Source: Candidatus Sulfopaludibacter sp. SbA3 (lineage in GTDB: Bacteria > Pseudomonadota > Alphaproteobacteria > Caulobacterales > Hyphomonadaceae). Taken from it: DNA of 64,000 nt. The translations under genes and the position numbers were made by a program. The notes beneath the pieces are model-generated. The model made no database searches, was not told where the DNA came from, and worked only from the letters and a program-made list of their open reading frames with translations. Positions 9,253-19,876 of the stretch are shown one piece after another (position 1 is the first letter of the stretch; every line of letters begins with the position of its first letter). Location of the stretch: the NCBI GenBank assembly GCA_945888325.1, contig CAMDAC010000014.1, positions 1 through 64,000 of the forward strand, read 5' to 3'.

Positions 9253-9867
9253 ATGGCCCTGAAGCTTCACCACCTCAACGCCTCGCGCTCGCAGCGCATC
9301 GTCTGGCTGCTGCTCGAACTCGGCGTGCCGCACGAGATTGTCCACCACAAGCGCAACGAGACCACGCGGCTGGCGCCGGCGGACCTGAAGAACATCCACC
9401 CGCTCGGCAAGTCGCCGCTGCTGGAGGATGGCAGCATCGTCATCGCCGAGACGGGCGCGATCACCGAATACCTGCTGGCGAAACATGACACAGCAAACAA
9501 GCTTCATCCGAAGCCGAACTCAGCCGACTTCCCGCGCTATCTCGAATGGGTGCACTCGGCCGAGGGCGCGGTATTTCTGCCGGGCCTGCTGGCGCTCTAC
9601 ACCGGCATGGCGGGGATCACCGAAGGCCCTGTCGCCCAAATGATCGCGAACGAGCGCGACAAGGTGGCCGGATACATCGAGGCGCACCTGTCGAAGCATG
9701 CCTATTTCGCGGGGGAGACTTTCTCGGCGGCGGACTGCCTGATGGGCTTCCAGATCGTGATGACCGATGCCCAAGGCGGCCTTGCGAGCCGTCCGGCGAC
9801 CAAGGCCTGGCTGGACAAGGTGACGGCGCGCCCCGCCTACAAGGCGATGCTGGCGGTGGGCGTCTGA
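9253..9867 (+). CDS. Glutathione S-transferase family protein
   Basis: Cytosolic glutathione S-transferase-like protein, 204 residues. The N-terminal thioredoxin-like domain (about 1-78) contains SRSQRIVWLLLELGVP and the cis-Pro/Glu-Thr glutathione-binding block KSPLLEDGS...ETGAI. The C-terminal all-helical domain contains the SAADCLMGFQ N-capping-box-like segment. The ATG at 9253 is preceded by GAGGAAAT. It probably conjugates or reduces electrophiles; the substrate is unknown. Although close to the aldehyde dehydrogenase, a strong terminator separates the two, so it needs its own promoter. Confidence 0.88.
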   Translation: MALKLHHLNASRSQRIVWLLLELGVPHEIVHHKRNETTRLAPADLKNIHPLGKSPLLEDGSIVIAETGAITEYLLAKHDTANKLHPKPNSADFPRYLEWVHSAEGAVFLPGLLALYTGMAGITEGPVAQMIANERDKVAGYIEAHLSKHAYFAGETFSAADCLMGFQIVMTDAQGGLASRPATKAWLDKVTARPAYKAMLAVGV

Positions 9868-10075
9868 CCCCTGCCTGACGGAAAGCGGCCGGACTCAACC
9901 CCGTCCTGAAAGCCAGACGCGGTCGCGGGGATCCTTCCCGTCACCGCCGCGTTGTTGGTTACCGGCAGCGGGGCTTTTGCCCGGCGCTTCACAGAAAAGT
10001 GATCTCGCCTGTTGGCTGGCATTCAGCTTGCGCCGGGCACATGTTAGAGTGACGATCTTTGAGGAGGCTGCTCTG

Positions 10076-10615
10076 ATGAAACGGCTGACATTCGCTGGTG
10101 CCCTTGCGGGCCTCGTGCTGCTCGGCGCATGCGCCACGGCGACGCCCTATCAGGCGGCGTCCACTTCGGATCGCGGCTTTTCCGAGCAGAAGATCGAAGA
10201 CAACCGCTTCCAGGTCCAGTTCGCGGGCAACTCGCTGACCGACCGCAAGACGGTCGAGACCTACCTGCTCTACCGCGCCGCCGAACTGACCAAGCAGAAC
10301 GGCTTCGACCATTTCCGCGTGGTGCGCCGGGAGACCGATGCGAAGACGAAGCTGATCAGCTCGCCGTCCACGTACGACCCGTTCTATAACCACTTCTATC
10401 TGAACTATCAGTATTTCGGCCCGCGCTACGCCTCGCGCTTCGGATTATATGACCGCTTCTGGGGCGGCCCGGCGGATTACCGCGAGTCGACGAGCTATAT
10501 CGCCTCGGCAGAGATCGTGATGGGCAAAGGTCCGAAACCGGACGATGTCGCCTATTTCGATGCGGGCCAGGTAATCTTCAATCTCACCGGCTCGATCAAG
10601 CTGCCCGAGGCCTGA
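10076..10615 (+). CDS. CC0125/CC1285-type lipoprotein
   Basis: Predicted outer-membrane or periplasmic lipoprotein of 179 residues. Its signal peptide ends in lipobox LLGAC (Cys19), followed by ATPYQAAS and GFSEQKIEDNRFQVQFAG. That pattern is characteristic of the CC0125/CC1285 lipoprotein family of Caulobacter relatives. A second conserved stretch reads YRAAELTKQNGFDHFRVV. I chose ATG 10076 for the good GAGGAGG ribosome site 10 nt upstream; an in-frame upstream extension would bury the signal peptide. Function is unknown. The 208 bp upstream shows no gene. Confidence 0.8.
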   Translation: MKRLTFAGALAGLVLLGACATATPYQAASTSDRGFSEQKIEDNRFQVQFAGNSLTDRKTVETYLLYRAAELTKQNGFDHFRVVRRETDAKTKLISSPSTYDPFYNHFYLNYQYFGPRYASRFGLYDRFWGGPADYRESTSYIASAEIVMGKGPKPDDVAYFDAGQVIFNLTGSIKLPEA

Positions 10616-10624
10616 GCGGCCGGG

Positions 10625-12178
10625 TTACGGCGCGCTTTCGATCCGGAAGACATCGCCGCCGAAGGCCACGATGTAGAGACGCCCCTGCGCGTCGAGCCCG
10701 AAACTTGTGACCTGTGACGGGGTGCCGGCGTCCGGCACGAGTTGCGGATTGAGCCGGGTGAAGGCGCTGGAGGTCAGCGTCTGGCCTGGCACGAGCGAAG
10801 CCTCCGGCACCGACCAGACATTGCCGCTGATGAAGTCGCCGAAGACATAATGATTGAGGATCGCCGGGATGGCGCCGCGATAGATATGCCCCCCGGTCAC
10901 TGAACGACCCTGCGCCGGGCCGGTGCCGTGGCTGTATTCGGCGACCGGCGGGACGAAGCCGGGAGAGTTGGCGCCGCCATTGTAGGCTTGCGTGCCTTCG
11001 CGCAGGTTCCATCCGAAATTCGTACCGCTTCCGGAGGGCCGCAGGCGGTTGATTTCCTCGATCGCGTTCTGGCCGACATCCCCCATGATCAGATCACCGG
11101 TGACCGCGTCAACGCTGGCGCGGAAGGGATTGCGCAAGCCCAGCGCGAAGATTTCCGGGGCTCCGGCTGTCCCGCCGGGAAAGGCGTTGCCGGCGGGGAT
11201 GCGGTAGTCCCGGTTCGCGTCCGCCGGAAAATCGTCGCCGGAGACGTCGAGGCGCAAGACCTTGCCGAGCAGCGAGGTCGTGGTCTGCGCATTGTTGAGC
11301 GGGTCGCCGCCGGAGCCGCCATCGCCGGTCGGGATGTAGAGCAGGCCATCGTTCGAAAAGCCCATCCAGCCGCCATTGTGATTGCTGAATGGCTGGGCGA
11401 TCGTCAGGATGATATCTGCCGTGGACGGATCAACCTGCGTGCTGGAGCCGGTGAACATCCGGTAGCGGCGGATCTCGGTATTTCCGGCCAGATTGGTAAG
11501 ATTGATGTAGAGGGTCCGGTCGGCGGCGAAGCCAGGTGAGAAGGCGAGGCCCAGCAGGCCGCGTTCGCTGTCGGTCGAGACCTGCGTGGTCACATCGAGG
11601 AAATCGACGCTTTCGATCACGCCGGTTTCGGGGTTGAGCACGCGGGCCCGCCCGCCCTTCTGGAGGACGACCACCTGGCCGGTGCCCGGAATGCCGGTCA
11701 CATAGAGGGGTTGGCTGAACCCGGCGCCGACGCGGCGCAGCGACAGGGCCTCGTTCTGGTCGGTGACGGTGACGATGACTGCGAGCTGGACTGCGCCGCC
11801 GCGATTGTCCCGCGCCTCGAAGGTCAGCGCATAGGCATTGTCGGCATTGGCATCGCGCGGCGCTTCAAAATCGAGCCCGGCGGAGAGAGACAGGATGCCG
11901 GTCGCCGGATTGAAGGCGAACTCGCCGGAATCGCCGCCTGCGAGCAGGGAGAGCGTCACCGGGTCGCCGTCGGGATCGGAGGCGGTGAGTGTGTAGACCG
12001 GCCCGGACGTATTCTCGGCCAGGGTTGCCGTGGCGGGCGAGGTGATCGCGGGCGGCCGGTTGGCTGGCGGAGGTGGCGGCGAGGTACCGCCTCCGCCGCC
12101 TCCGCCACAGGCTGCGAGGCCAGCGCCTGCGAGCGCGGCTATGGCCGCAAACCGAATCTTTCCCGGGCCCCGTTTCAT
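10625..12178 (-). CDS. PQQ-dependent sugar dehydrogenase-like lipoprotein with cadherin-like domain
   Basis: Secreted lipoprotein of 517 residues. The signal peptide has lipobox LAAC (Cys24), then a Gly7 run and a Pro-rich linker. A cadherin/Ig-like repeat follows (about 40-150; DPDGDPVTLSL, FEARDNRGG). The rest is a glucose/sorbosone dehydrogenase six-bladed propeller (about 155-515; LLGLAFSPGF, LYIPTGDGG, MGDVGQNAIEEIN, FGWNLREG). Members use PQQ to oxidise sugars in the periplasm, though many homologues lack proven activity. It faces the upstream CC0125-type gene tail to tail with 9 bp between stops. The cadherin-like module suggests binding to surface glycans or partner proteins. Confidence 0.87.
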   Translation of the reverse strand: MKRGPGKIRFAAIAALAGAGLAACGGGGGGGTSPPPPPANRPPAITSPATATLAENTSGPVYTLTASDPDGDPVTLSLLAGGDSGEFAFNPATGILSLSAGLDFEAPRDANADNAYALTFEARDNRGGAVQLAVIVTVTDQNEALSLRRVGAGFSQPLYVTGIPGTGQVVVLQKGGRARVLNPETGVIESVDFLDVTTQVSTDSERGLLGLAFSPGFAADRTLYINLTNLAGNTEIRRYRMFTGSSTQVDPSTADIILTIAQPFSNHNGGWMGFSNDGLLYIPTGDGGSGGDPLNNAQTTTSLLGKVLRLDVSGDDFPADANRDYRIPAGNAFPGGTAGAPEIFALGLRNPFRASVDAVTGDLIMGDVGQNAIEEINRLRPSGSGTNFGWNLREGTQAYNGGANSPGFVPPVAEYSHGTGPAQGRSVTGGHIYRGAIPAILNHYVFGDFISGNVWSVPEASLVPGQTLTSSAFTRLNPQLVPDAGTPSQVTSFGLDAQGRLYIVAFGGDVFRIESAP

Positions 12179-12345
12179 TCGCCCAGAGTAGCATCTTCAG
12201 CGCGCGCCGGATGTTTAATCTTTGCAAGGATCGCGCTTGGCGCAGGGCTTTTTCCTGCGCGCTATGTCCATTCGGCACTAGGCAAGCCGGCCGGGCGGGT
12301 CCAGAACGCCCCGTTCCCTTTCCTCCCGGATGGCACGACCCCGTT

Positions 12346-13599
12346 ATGGCCGACAGCGACAATGCGCCGACACAGCTGACCGCAGCGCCGAAAGGCCTGC
12401 GCAAGACCGAGCTTGTCGCCATCGTCGCCGGACTGATGACGCTCAACGCCATGGCCATCGACATCATGCTGCCGGCGCTGTCGCAGATTGCGTCGGCGAC
12501 CGGGCTGACGGCCGAAGGCGGCGCGGTGGACAACCGGCAGCAGCTGATCATCTTCGCCTATGTGCTGGGCTTCGGCGCACCGCAGCTCGTCTGGGGGCCG
12601 GTGACGGACCGGTTCGGGCGCCGGGCGCCGCTGTTCATCGGCCTGATCGGATACATCGCGGTCTCGCTCGCCTGCGTGCTGATCCACGATTTCTGGGTGC
12701 TGCTCGGCGCGCGCTTCCTGCAGGGCGTCTTCTCGTCGGGCGCGCGGATCGTCGCCTCGGCGGTGGTGCGCGACCTCTTCTCCGGCCGCGCGATGGCGAG
12801 CTTCATGTCGCTGGTGATGACGATCTTCATGATCGTGCCGATCGTGGCGCCGAGCCTTGGCCAGGTGATCCTGATATTTGCGCCCTGGGAGGCGATCTTC
12901 ATCTGGCTTGGCATCTGGGGCGCGGTGATGCTGGCCTGGACCTGGTTCCGCCTGCCGGAGACCCTGCCCGTCCCTGCCCGAAGGCCGCTGAACATGGCGA
13001 GCGCCTTCGGCGCCTACATGAGCGTGCTGCGCTCGAAGGCGAGCTTCGGGTACATGTGCGCGTCCGGCATCGTGTTCGGGGCGCTGTTCGCCTTCATCGC
13101 CTCGTCCGAGCAGGTGTTTCGGCAGGTGTTCGACAAGGGCGACACGTTTGCCTACTGGTTTGCGGGGGTGGCCGGCGTGATGGCGCTGGCGAAATTCACC
13201 AATTCGCGCCTCGTGGAAAAGGTCGGCATGCGGCGCATCAGCCATACCGCGCTGATCGTGTTCACCACGATCTCGGCGGGGCTCGCGATCTCGACCATGA
13301 TGTTTGGCGAGAATTTCGTGATCTTCTTCCCGCTATTCGCGCTCGCCTTCGGCTGTTTCGGGCTGATGGGCTCTAACTTCTCGGCGCTGGCGATGGAGCC
13401 GCTGGGCAAGATCGCGGGCACTGCGTCGGCGGCCTACGGCTTCGCGACGACGCTGGCCTCGGCCTTCATCGGCGCCTTCATCGGCTCGCAGTTCAACGGC
13501 TCGACCGTGCCGCTGATGCTGGGCTTTGCGGTGCTGGGCACGGTGTCGCTGATCATTGTGCTGATCACCGAAAAGGGCCGCCTGTTCAGTACGCGCTGA
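12346..13599 (+). CDS. MFS transporter, Bcr/CflA drug-efflux type
   Basis: Twelve-helix major facilitator of 417 residues. Motif A is GPVTDRFGRRAPLF between helices 2 and 3. The pattern of residues in helices 1-5 (NAMAIDIMLPAL, FLQGVFSSGARIVASAVVRD) is that of Bcr/CflA drug:H+ antiporters. It probably exports small toxic compounds through the inner membrane. I chose ATG 12346; a longer frame to 12073 runs antisense through the sugar dehydrogenase leader and is not credible. The gene is divergent from that gene over 167 bp. Confidence 0.87.
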   Translation: MADSDNAPTQLTAAPKGLRKTELVAIVAGLMTLNAMAIDIMLPALSQIASATGLTAEGGAVDNRQQLIIFAYVLGFGAPQLVWGPVTDRFGRRAPLFIGLIGYIAVSLACVLIHDFWVLLGARFLQGVFSSGARIVASAVVRDLFSGRAMASFMSLVMTIFMIVPIVAPSLGQVILIFAPWEAIFIWLGIWGAVMLAWTWFRLPETLPVPARRPLNMASAFGAYMSVLRSKASFGYMCASGIVFGALFAFIASSEQVFRQVFDKGDTFAYWFAGVAGVMALAKFTNSRLVEKVGMRRISHTALIVFTTISAGLAISTMMFGENFVIFFPLFALAFGCFGLMGSNFSALAMEPLGKIAGTASAAYGFATTLASAFIGAFIGSQFNGSTVPLMLGFAVLGTVSLIIVLITEKGRLFSTR

Positions 13600-13676
13600 C
13601 GCCGGGTGACGCCTTTACGCGCGGGCGGCTGCGTTTCAACATGATCCATGTTAGGAAGGGTCTTGGGGAAACGCGC

Positions 13677-14327
13677 ATGAAGAGCATCAATTCCATTCGC
13701 TTTGCACTGGCCGCGCTGGGCGCCGCCGCACTTGCCGCGTGCGGACAATCCGGCCCGGCGCCCGTCGAGGCCCCGGCAGAGCCGGTGGCCGTGGAAGCGC
13801 CCCCGCCGCCTGCCTTCGAGCCGACCGCCGCCGCGTTCAAATGCATTCGCGACATGCACCCGGTGCGCGGCTTCTATGTCGACAACCTGCTCGGCAATCT
13901 GGACGGCACGATTGCCGCCGCCACCTCCGAAACCGGCGCCATCTATCCGGCGGGCTCGGTCGTGCAGCTCGTGCCGGGCGAAGCCATGATCAAGCGCGAG
14001 GCCGGCTACAACGCGGCCACCAAGGACTGGGAGTTCTTCGAACTCGATGTCACGGAAGCTGGCGCCGCGATCCGCGTGCGCGGCGCGGACGAAGTGGTCA
14101 ACCAGTTTGGCGGCAACTGCCTCGCCTGCCATGAAAAGGCGAAGCCCGAATTCGACCTGATCTGCGAGCAGACGCATGGCTGCGACCCGATCCCGCTGAC
14201 ACCGGTAATGGTGAAGGCGATCCAGAACACCGACCCCCGCTGCCCGCCGGTGCCGGACCTGCCCGCCGACCAGCTGGAAGCCCTCGCCATGTTGCAGGCG
14301 TTCCGCGACGCGGCGGCCGGAAACTAG
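13677..14327 (+). CDS. Lipoprotein with one haem-c motif (CxxCH)
   Basis: Predicted lipoprotein of 216 residues with lipobox LAAC (Cys22) and a Pro/Ala/Glu linker. A globular domain follows, with a single covalent haem motif CLACH at residues 148-152 and two further cysteines (ICEQTHGCDPIP). The text before the motif (FELDVTEAGAAIRVRGADEVVNQFGGN) resembles small periplasmic cytochrome-like or DUF-type proteins; I do not recognise a named family. A met ligand could come from the later VMVKAI or AMLQAF. ATG 13677 is preceded by GGGGAA. It probably acts in periplasmic electron transfer (inference). Confidence 0.72.
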   Translation: MKSINSIRFALAALGAAALAACGQSGPAPVEAPAEPVAVEAPPPPAFEPTAAAFKCIRDMHPVRGFYVDNLLGNLDGTIAAATSETGAIYPAGSVVQLVPGEAMIKREAGYNAATKDWEFFELDVTEAGAAIRVRGADEVVNQFGGNCLACHEKAKPEFDLICEQTHGCDPIPLTPVMVKAIQNTDPRCPPVPDLPADQLEALAMLQAFRDAAAGN

Positions 14328-14428
14328 GCGCAGCCCGCTTCAGAGTCTTCTCGCCGCGTGCCGGCAGGTGACGCCGCTGCAGAGCGGCGCTAGGCAGTGG
14401 GCTGCGTATTGATGTGGGGGAATTCCGG

Positions 14429-16255
14429 ATGCGCCTGTTCCTGAAGATTCTCGCCGGCCTGTTCGGCCTGATCCTCCTCGCGGGCTTTGGCCTCTTCACC
14501 TGGTTCTGGTGGAAGCCGGTCGGCATCAACAACTACATCAACAAGGCGACGATCTCCTTCGCGATGGAGACGCCGGAGCTGATGACGCAGCTCGGCCTGA
14601 TCGACAACACGCCGCTGGATTTCCACTCGGGCAAGCTGGGCGACTACACCCGTGAAGGCGAGCAGAAGCAGCTCGCCAATCTGCGCAAGGCGCGCGCGGG
14701 TCTCGACAAGTACGGGCCGGAGGGTCTCGAAGGCCAGGAATTGCTGAGCTACGAAATCGTCGCCTGGTTCTTCGACGACATGCTGCGCCAGGCCGAGTTC
14801 GAACATGGCAGCTACCGCGTCAACCAGATCTCGGGCGTCACCGTCGACATGCCCCAGTTCCTGACCGACACGCACGTCATTGTCAGCGAGAAGAGCGCCA
14901 AACGCTATGTCAGCCGTGTTCGGGAATTCGGACGGGTGCTGCGCGAAGTGCGCGGCCGCGTGGAAGATGACCGGGCCGCCGGGGTGATCCCGCCGGACTT
15001 TGTCATCGACAAGTCGATTGCCGGCATGAAGGCCTTCATCGAAGGCGGCGCTGCGGCGAACATTCTGGTGACAACCCTGCCCGCCCGTCTCGACAAGGTG
15101 GAGGGGCTGAGTGATGCGAAGAAAGCGGCGCTGGTTGCCGACACCACGCAGGCGGTCGAGACGGAGATCATTCCCGGCTACGAGGCGATGATCGCGCTGA
15201 TGGAGGAGTTGCGGGCCGAGGCCGTGCACGACGCCGGCATCTGGCACATTCCGGAGGGCGAGGAGATTTATGCCGCCGCGCTGAAATCCAATACGACCAC
15301 CGACATGACCGCCGAAGAGGTCCACGCGCTCGGCCTCGCCGAAGTGGCGCGCATCGAGGCGGAGATGGACGCCATCCTGATCGCGGCGGGCCGGACGGAA
15401 GGCACGCTGCCCGAACGCATCAGTGCGCTGATGACCGACCCGGCACAGAATTACACCAATGACGAGGCCGGGCGGCAGGAGATGCTGGACGACCTCGTGC
15501 GCCTCAATGAAGAGGTGATGGCCGAGGCGGGCGATTACTACATGGTGCTGCCGCCGCAGCCGCTCGAGATTGTCCGTGTACCAGAATACTCGGAGGGTTC
15601 TTCGGCGGGCGGCTATTACATGCCGCCGGCGCTCGATGGCTCGCGGCCGGGCCGGTTCTACATCAACCAGAAGAACACCGCCGACAATCCGCGCTGGACC
15701 CTGCCCACCCTGCTCTACCATGAGGCCGCCCCCGGTCACCATTTCCAGATCTCCGCCGCGCAGCTGATCACCGGCGTTCCAATGATCCGGAAGTTTGGTC
15801 CGTTCACGGCCTATGCCGAAGGCTGGGCCCTCTATGCCGAACGGATGGCGGCGACCGACATGGGCATGTACGCAGAGAACCCGCTGGGAAACCTCGGCCG
15901 CCTGAAGGCCGAGATGTTCCGCGCCGTGCGTCTCGTGGTCGATACCGGCATGCACGCCAAGCGCTGGAGCCGCGAGGAAGCGATTGCCTACATGCGCGAG
16001 AAGACGGGCATGACCGAGGACGAAGTGGTCCGCGAGATCGAGCGCTATGTCGTCTGGCCGGCGCAGGCGACCGCCTACAAGACCGGTCAACTGTCGATCC
16101 TCGCCGCGCGGGCACGGGCGCAAGCGGCGCTGGGCGACCGGTTCGACGTGAAGCAGTTCCACCAGGCCGTACTGGGCAGCGGCGCCATGCCGCTCGGCAT
16201 CCTCGACAAGGTCGTCGACGACTGGATCGCGGCCGAGCAGGCGAAGGGCGGCTAG
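14429..16255 (+). CDS. DUF885 family metallohydrolase, membrane-anchored
   Basis: Protein of 608 residues with one N-terminal transmembrane segment (about 5-28) and a large extracytoplasmic DUF885 domain. The zinc-site signature YHEAAPGHHFQ is at about residues 430-440, with a downstream YAEGWALYAERMA glutamate motif. This is the HExxPGHH pattern of the DUF885/M32-like carboxypeptidase relatives. ATG 14429 follows a GGGGGAA ribosome site; an in-frame GTG 15 nt earlier is less likely. It is related to the partial gene at 63031-64000 (compare AEEVHALGLAEVARIEAEM with ADEIHNLGLSEVSRIQAEM). It probably acts as a periplasmic peptidase; the substrate is unknown. Confidence 0.85.
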   Translation: MRLFLKILAGLFGLILLAGFGLFTWFWWKPVGINNYINKATISFAMETPELMTQLGLIDNTPLDFHSGKLGDYTREGEQKQLANLRKARAGLDKYGPEGLEGQELLSYEIVAWFFDDMLRQAEFEHGSYRVNQISGVTVDMPQFLTDTHVIVSEKSAKRYVSRVREFGRVLREVRGRVEDDRAAGVIPPDFVIDKSIAGMKAFIEGGAAANILVTTLPARLDKVEGLSDAKKAALVADTTQAVETEIIPGYEAMIALMEELRAEAVHDAGIWHIPEGEEIYAAALKSNTTTDMTAEEVHALGLAEVARIEAEMDAILIAAGRTEGTLPERISALMTDPAQNYTNDEAGRQEMLDDLVRLNEEVMAEAGDYYMVLPPQPLEIVRVPEYSEGSSAGGYYMPPALDGSRPGRFYINQKNTADNPRWTLPTLLYHEAAPGHHFQISAAQLITGVPMIRKFGPFTAYAEGWALYAERMAATDMGMYAENPLGNLGRLKAEMFRAVRLVVDTGMHAKRWSREEAIAYMREKTGMTEDEVVREIERYVVWPAQATAYKTGQLSILAARARAQAALGDRFDVKQFHQAVLGSGAMPLGILDKVVDDWIAAEQAKGG

Positions 16256-16260
16256 CGGCC

Positions 16261-17649
16261 CTAGAGCGGCTCGCGCTGTTTCGAGAGCGGGCGAACGACG
16301 GTTTCGAGGTGTTCGATGACGAGGCCGGCAATGTCCTTGCCGGTCGCCGCTTCGATGCCTTTCAGGCCCGGCGAGGAATTGACCTCCAGCACCTTGGGGC
16401 CGTCCTCGGTCTGGAGCAGGTCGACCCCCGCCACCTGCAGTCCGAGCACCTTGGCGGCGTCCCTTGCGATCTCGCGTTCGGCGGCCGACAGCTTGGCGGG
16501 GCTCGCCGTGCCGCCCCGGTGAAGGTTCGACCGGAACTCGCCTTTCGCGGCCTGGCGCTTCATCGCGCCCGCGATCTTGTTGCCGATGACAAAGACGCGG
16601 ATATCGGCGCCGCCCGCTTCCTCGACGAACTCCTGCACCAGGAAGTTTGCCTCCACGCCCCGGAACGCGTCGACGAGCCGCTCCGCCGCCTTGCGCGTTT
16701 CGGCAAGCAGGACGCCTTTTCCTTGCGTGGAAGAAAGCAGCTTCAGCACGATCGGCGCGCCTCCGGCGAGCGCGATCAGGTCCTTGGTATCTTTAGGGCT
16801 GTGCGCGAAGGCGGTGACCGGCATTGCGATCTTGGCGCGCGCCAGCATCTGGTGCGCCAGCAACTTGTCGCGGCTGCGCCCGATGGCGCCTGCACCGTTG
16901 AGGCAATAGGCGCCGGTGTTGGAGAACTGGCGCAAGACCGCCATGCCGTAATCAGTGATCGAGGAGCCGATCCGGGGGATCACCGCGTCATAGCGGGGCA
17001 GCGGGTTGCCGTCATAGTGAACCTCGGCGTCGACCGTGCCGATCCGCATGTAGCAGCGCGCGGTATCGATCACTTCTATGACATGGCCGCGCGTTTCGGC
17101 AGCGTCGATCAGGCGGACCGAGGAATAGTTGCGCGGCTCGCGCGTGAGCAGCGCAATCCTCAAAGGGCGGCGTGCTGGCCGGCGCTTCGGCAGGCCATTG
17201 TAGAGTTCGTAGCCAAGCTGCGGCTGGCGGAAGGAGGCGTTGGGGTCGATGACCATGTTGGGCTGGATCGCGGCGCGGCCAAGCAGCATCCGGTAGGTCA
17301 TCGTCTCGCGGTTCGACAGGGTCAGCTGGATCGGCCAGCGCAGGTCGCCCATCTCGGCATGGGTCTCGATAACGTAGCGCAGTTCGCGGTCACCATTCGA
17401 GCTGATCACTTCGCGCCGGTCCACAACCGGGGCTGAGCACGTGACCTCGAGCCCAGGATCGTTCGGGTCCGGCTGGATAAGGAAGCGGACCTGCGGCGAA
17501 CTTGCCGGGCCGAACGGCTCGATCACGCTGGCATGCAGCGCGGAAGTCTTGGCGCCGGTATCGACCTTCGCCTTGATCGCCGGCAAGCCGAGATCGCCCA
17601 GCGAAAGCCATTCTTCCCAGCCGAGCTGGAAGTGCGCTGCGTCCGTCAT
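16261..17649 (-). CDS. RimB-like zinc-protease domain fused to RimK-type ATP-grasp ligase
   Basis: A 462-residue two-domain protein. Residues about 8-145 form a RimB/ATP-dependent zinc protease domain (retropepsin-like fold; VDTGAKTSALHA with Asp30). Residues about 160-455 form a RimK-type ATP-grasp glutamate ligase (VLKLLSSTQGKGVLLAE, VQEFVEEAGGADIRVFVIG, VLEVNSSPGLKGIE). RimK adds glutamates to ribosomal protein S6, and RimB is the partner usually encoded separately, as in the Pseudomonas rimBK operon. Here both are one chain, which suggests ligation and its counter-activity are physically linked. The ligase target is not certain to be S6. The gene lies tail to tail with the DUF885 gene, 5 bp apart. 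Confidence 0.85.
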   Translation of the reverse strand: MTDAAHFQLGWEEWLSLGDLGLPAIKAKVDTGAKTSALHASVIEPFGPASSPQVRFLIQPDPNDPGLEVTCSAPVVDRREVISSNGDRELRYVIETHAEMGDLRWPIQLTLSNRETMTYRMLLGRAAIQPNMVIDPNASFRQPQLGYELYNGLPKRRPARRPLRIALLTREPRNYSSVRLIDAAETRGHVIEVIDTARCYMRIGTVDAEVHYDGNPLPRYDAVIPRIGSSITDYGMAVLRQFSNTGAYCLNGAGAIGRSRDKLLAHQMLARAKIAMPVTAFAHSPKDTKDLIALAGGAPIVLKLLSSTQGKGVLLAETRKAAERLVDAFRGVEANFLVQEFVEEAGGADIRVFVIGNKIAGAMKRQAAKGEFRSNLHRGGTASPAKLSAAEREIARDAAKVLGLQVAGVDLLQTEDGPKVLEVNSSPGLKGIEAATGKDIAGLVIEHLETVVRPLSKQREPL

Positions 17650-17730
17650 GGCAAAGGCCTCATTGTGCGCCCGGCGCCGGGATAGGACGCTTTGCGGCGA
17701 GGCGGCAAGTCAGCCTACAGAAAGCTGGCT

Positions 17731-19725
<1,995 letters not shown>

Positions 19726-19743
19726 CGGCTTGGCCTCCCCTTT

Positions 19744-19758
19744 TGTTGCGGCGCAACA
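19744..19758. promoter_or_regulatory. Candidate operator in front of ecm/meaA
   Basis: Perfect inverted repeat TGTTGC-GGC-GCAACA, 18 bp upstream of the mutase start codon and just before its ribosome site. The position suits a repressor or activator site. The segment GCAACAT recurs in the ccr leader at 21609-21616. The regulator is unknown. Confidence 0.4.
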
Positions 19759-19876
19759 TGGCCGAGCCCCTGCCTGCTGGCAAGGCCCGGCAAAACTGTG
19801 CCGCGGGCCGCTTGAATGCAGACCGCGAACCACGACATCTTGGGCATTGATGTCGACCAATGAGGGACCAAGACAA

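Noticed and set aside
14390-16162. 590-codon minus-strand frame
   Set aside because: Antisense of the DUF885 gene; no recognisable domain.
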